A stretch of DNA of 64,000 bases, taken from assembly GCA_030068145.1 (NCBI GenBank), contig JAPJBO010000991.1, positions 1-64,000 on the forward strand, in the 5' to 3' direction. Shown here piece by piece: positions 61,386-64,000 of the stretch; position 1 is the first letter of the stretch, and each line of letters begins with the position of its first letter. The position numbers and the translations under genes were made by a program. Source of the DNA: Diplonema papillatum (Eukaryota > Euglenozoa > Diplonemea > Diplonemida > Diplonemidae). A model generated the notes under the pieces. The model searched no databases. It saw only the letters and a program-made list of their open reading frames with translations, and was not told the origin of the DNA.

Positions 61386-62333
61386 ATGTCTGCGCTGGAG
61401 GCCGAGGTCAAAGTGTTCAGAACAGCCCGCGACGCTCTGCTGGAGGAGTGGAAGCGCCCCGGTGAGGCGAACATCACGGAGAACGCCGTGCGGCTGGCGA
61501 CCCACCGCGGAACGCGGATCAAGAGGCAGTCCCGCGGCATCCAGTACCAACACAGCTTCGTGCTGAGGCACAATTACCTCCTCCTCGACTTCATCGCGAA
61601 GTACCTCGAGTCCTTGCTGAGTGCGACGCAGCCCATCGGAATGGCGCTGCAGGCCGAAGAGTTGCTGCAAGACCGGTCGGTGATGGTGCCGTACTACCGG
61701 GCGGTGTTCGGGATCAGCGTCGTCATGAGCCGGTTCCACCGGCTGAACGCGATACGGAAGGCGGTGGGGAAGCCGCCGTTGAAGCTGCCGTCCGGCCACT
61801 TGGGCCGCAGGTTCGACGCGGAGCTGCTCGACGACATGACCGGGATCAAGCGCCTGCAAGAGGCGGGCGTGCTCAGCACGAGCAAACCCCCCGACGAGGT
61901 CAGCCAGCAGGCGTTGTTCAAAGCGTTGAAGCACGACATCGCCACGCAAGTGTCGCGCAGCGTGCTGAACAGGGATTCGATGCTTTTAGACCAGCTCCTC
62001 AAGCTCGGCCCGAGAGTCGCGAACCCGAACGCGTACCTCGCCCACGGCGAGCAGGGGAGGCGCCGGGAAACCGCGGGCCACCGGCTGCTGCACGTGGCTG
62101 TGCAGGACGGCGCGACGCAGGTCGCACGGACGCTCCTCCTGCACGGTGCGGACAGCGACCTCCCGCCGCTGTTCTCGAAGCAGCCCCACTACACCGCAAG
62201 CCTCACGACGGACCCCGTCCGGCACTCGCTCGATCTCTTCCGACTTCTGTCCAACACAGGGCTCATCAAAAACGAGTCGGCGGGCAGCTCGGGGATGGGT
62301 GAGATTCTCATTGTCGGCCTCGTGAACGGCTAG
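61386..62333 (+). CDS. Protein with one ankyrin-like repeat, 315 aa, function unknown
   Basis: The ORF starts at ATG 61386. The frame is open upstream, and a CCCACAG acceptor before 61333 followed by EFLDALRLDYKHEVSTGA suggests an additional 5' exon. The N-terminal 200 residues are helical and unrecognised (VLRHNYLLLDFIAKYLESLL). Residues about 228-258 (AGHRLLHVAVQDGATQVART then LLLHGAD) resemble an ankyrin repeat. The C terminus contains VRHSLDLFRLLSNTGLIKNE. No signal peptide. Pieces of its 3' half are repeated three times downstream. Confidence 0.72.
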   Translation: MSALEAEVKVFRTARDALLEEWKRPGEANITENAVRLATHRGTRIKRQSRGIQYQHSFVLRHNYLLLDFIAKYLESLLSATQPIGMALQAEELLQDRSVMVPYYRAVFGISVVMSRFHRLNAIRKAVGKPPLKLPSGHLGRRFDAELLDDMTGIKRLQEAGVLSTSKPPDEVSQQALFKALKHDIATQVSRSVLNRDSMLLDQLLKLGPRVANPNAYLAHGEQGRRRETAGHRLLHVAVQDGATQVARTLLLHGADSDLPPLFSKQPHYTASLTTDPVRHSLDLFRLLSNTGLIKNESAGSSGMGEILIVGLVNG

Positions 62334-62339
62334 GAAGTG

Positions 62340-62560
62340 GATCTGTCGCCAGTGAACAAGCCAGCTCAAAGCGTTGCGACACGACGCCACGCTGGGACTG
62401 GACTTATGCACGTTTCTGGGGCCAGCTTCTCCCCCCGAAAGCGCCAGGAAACCACAGGTCATCGGCTGCTGCAAGTGGTAGTGCACGCCGGCGACGCAAG
62501 TCACCCACATGCTCCTGCCGCGGTTCTCGAAGCAGTCCCACTAAACCGCTTGTGGCAGCC
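62340..62560 (+). pseudogene. Decayed 3' copy of the ankyrin-like gene, copy 1
   Basis: Matches the gene from the FKALKHDIATQ codons, skips about 80 bp, then RRRETAGHRLLHVAVQ through FSKQPHYTA, in broken frames. Confidence 0.82.
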
Positions 62561-62579
62561 AAGCGTTCATAGCGACGTT

Positions 62580-62613
<34 letters not shown>

Positions 62614-62659
62614 CTAGACAAGCAGAATTGTCTAAGGGTTGGATTGTTCACCCACTAAC

Positions 62660-62703
<44 letters not shown>

Positions 62704-62751
62704 TTACCCTACTGATGGAGAGAGAGCCCATCGGGCCAGCGCATTCCGACC

Positions 62752-62890
62752 CGCAAGCTTCGCGACGGATCCCGTCCGGCACTCGCTCGACCTCTTCCGA
62801 ATTCTGTCCAACACAGGGCTCATTGAATACGAGTCGGCGAGCAGCTCGGGAATGGGTGAGATTCTCATTTGTCGGCCTCGTTAGCGGCTA
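62752..62890 (+). pseudogene. Decayed 3' copy of the ankyrin-like gene, copy 2
   Basis: Codons for TDPVRHSLDLFRLLSNTGLI to the end, ending with GGCTAGGAAGTG as in the intact gene. A T inserted near 62870 shifts the last codons. Confidence 0.88.
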
Positions 62891-62939
62891 GGAAGTGCCA
62901 GGTGGGCGACAGAATCTGTCGCCAGTGACCAGTTGGATA

Positions 62940-63055
62940 ACCGCCGACACCGAGAGCCGTTTGTTCAAAGCGTTGCGACACGACGTTGCGCGCCCGTGTC
63001 GCGGAGCATGCTTCTGGCACCAGCTTCACAAGCTCAGCCAAGGGCTGCCCGAAAT
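62940..63055 (+). pseudogene. Decayed 3' copy of the ankyrin-like gene, copy 3
   Basis: Starts with GTTTGTTCAAAGCGTTGCGA and matches codons FKALKHDIATQVSRSVL and, after a deletion, DQLLKLG. It stops being recognisable near 63055. Confidence 0.75.
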
Positions 63056-63520
63056 GCTATCCTCATTGGGCACGCCAGTGTCGCCACTTTCATTCCATCG
63101 CCGGACCCCCCTCTCCTTTCGGCCATCTATTGGGGCACCGGGCAGAACAACACGCCGCTTCGAGCGCGTTCCTTGCTCACGACGAACACAGTACACACCG
63201 ACGTCCGCTCCGCGTTGCAATGCATGTTCTTCCTTGGCCTAGGTCGGCTCTTCTCGTCTGGAGGCTCTCTCCATACCGTTCCGACTTTAACTCTGAAAAC
63301 TGAGCCGGTCCACGATCTCTGATTCCGGTTCTGATTATCATGAACTTGACCACTAGCTCTCATTCCCCTGTCGGCGGCAACAAACATCCGGCGGTCGTGC
63401 CCGCAGTCGAAAAGAAAATGACTCCTGTTTGTAGGTTACGCTTCAGTTGCACGTCTGCTGCACGCGACAATACGTCTGCGAGAGTGATGCCCTCCGTTTC
63501 AGTATAAGGTTTGCACCGAA

Positions 63521-63688
63521 ATCACATGGCAATACCCAACGATGCAACAGGGAACGCCGATGTTCCGACATGGGGAAGCTGGCGTCAATTTCCGTGACCC
63601 TAAAATCACGTGGTAATACCCAACAATGCAACAGGGAACGCCGATGTTCCGACATGGGGAAGCTGGCGTCAATTTCCGTGGCCCAAAC
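63521..63688 (+). repeat. 84-bp tandem duplication
   Basis: ATCACATGGCAATACCCAAC to TTTCCGTGACCCTAAA at 63521-63604 is repeated at 63605-63688 with about three substitutions. Confidence 0.95.
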
Positions 63689-64000
63689 TAACAGCTTTCG
63701 CGAAACAGATACGGAACGGCGAAAGTGCGGCAAGCGGGACGTCGACCGCCGGTACCGGGGCCGAAAGGCTTCACCATCCCCATCTGCAGTTTGAAAGGCC
63801 TGGCGGACACGTCTCGCAGCGGGTCTCGGGATCTTGTGAGGTCCAACGTTGTAGAGAACGACCTCTTGGTCGACATGGCGCAAGTAGCGAGCGGGAACGC
63901 CAGATTCAGCCGGGTCGGCCAGGCTCTACCCAGTGATCAAATCTCGAGCAAATGTTGCCACGGTCTTAATTCTTAGTTAGGGGTGAGTCTGAAAAAGCGA
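63689..64000. other. End of window with no gene seen
   Basis: Open frames are short and overlap on both strands without motifs. A partial gene continuing beyond the window cannot be excluded. Confidence 0.4.

Overview
The window is nuclear DNA from a eukaryote, most likely a unicellular protist. Coding stretches are GC-rich with C/G-ending codons. One gene has three GT-AG introns of about 370-400 bp, AATAAA signals follow several genes, genes are sparse, and LINE retrotransposons, MITE-like inverted repeats, microsatellites and interstitial telomere-like heptamers are common. A protein with a CTFxPN signature, a mitochondrial branched-chain dehydrogenase E2 and CCCTAA-type repeats would suit an alveolate or another alga-related protist. 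That placement is inference with low confidence. No rRNA, convincing tRNA, CRISPR array or bacterial-type operon was found.

Layout. 0.2-8.0 kb: a full-length, apparently intact LINE on the minus strand. ORF1 is 650 aa and ORF2 is 1840 aa with an OTU protease-like domain, an AP-type endonuclease, a reverse transcriptase and a Cys/His-rich tail. A decameric microsatellite lies on both sides of it. 8.0-10.2 kb: no gene seen, only decayed LINE pieces. 10.2-15.2 kb: a SUMO protease (Ulp1/SENP-type) gene in four exons, preceded by a tandem array of five truncated copies of its leader and first codons. 16.5-19.8 kb: a CTFxPN-motif protein gene with a broken copy of its 5' end upstream and two broken copies of its 3' end downstream. 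21.1-22.6 kb: a RING finger/coiled-coil gene followed by decayed copies of its 3' end. 23.3-26.85 kb: a 3.5-kb terminal-inverted-repeat element made mostly of simple repeats. 27.2-28.1 kb: a small probably mitochondrial protein gene with a decayed copy upstream containing a perfect hairpin. 29.6-33.0 kb: a PIN-domain protein gene whose 3' end is repeated several times. 33.3-33.9 kb: a MITE with its left part multiplied. 33.96-37.16 kb: retroelement modules in permuted order lying inside a tiny duplicated piece of the E2 gene. 37.3-39.0 kb: branched-chain 2-oxoacid dehydrogenase E2. 40.3-43.4 kb: a 3'-truncated retroelement with a P-loop at the end of its first ORF and an endonuclease ORF. 43.4-49.1 kb: almost empty, with one perfect MITE. 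49.1-54.3 kb: a 1106-aa polyQ/repeat protein with a triplicated first exon and a minisatellite 3' end. 54.7-56.8 kb: a LINE fragment and a small coiled-coil gene. 57.1-59.0 kb: a SET-domain gene with a duplicated 5' exon. 59.1-60.8 kb: a foldback element. 61.2-63.1 kb: an ankyrin-like gene with decayed 3' copies. 63.5-63.7 kb: a short tandem duplication.

The recurrent theme is partial tandem duplication. Nearly every cellular gene sits beside one to five decaying copies of its own first or last segment. LINE 3' tails lie just upstream of several of these genes. The cellular genes do not form an obvious pathway. They cover SUMO deconjugation, possible ubiquitin ligation, RNA cleavage (PIN), lysine methylation (SET) and mitochondrial branched-chain oxidation.
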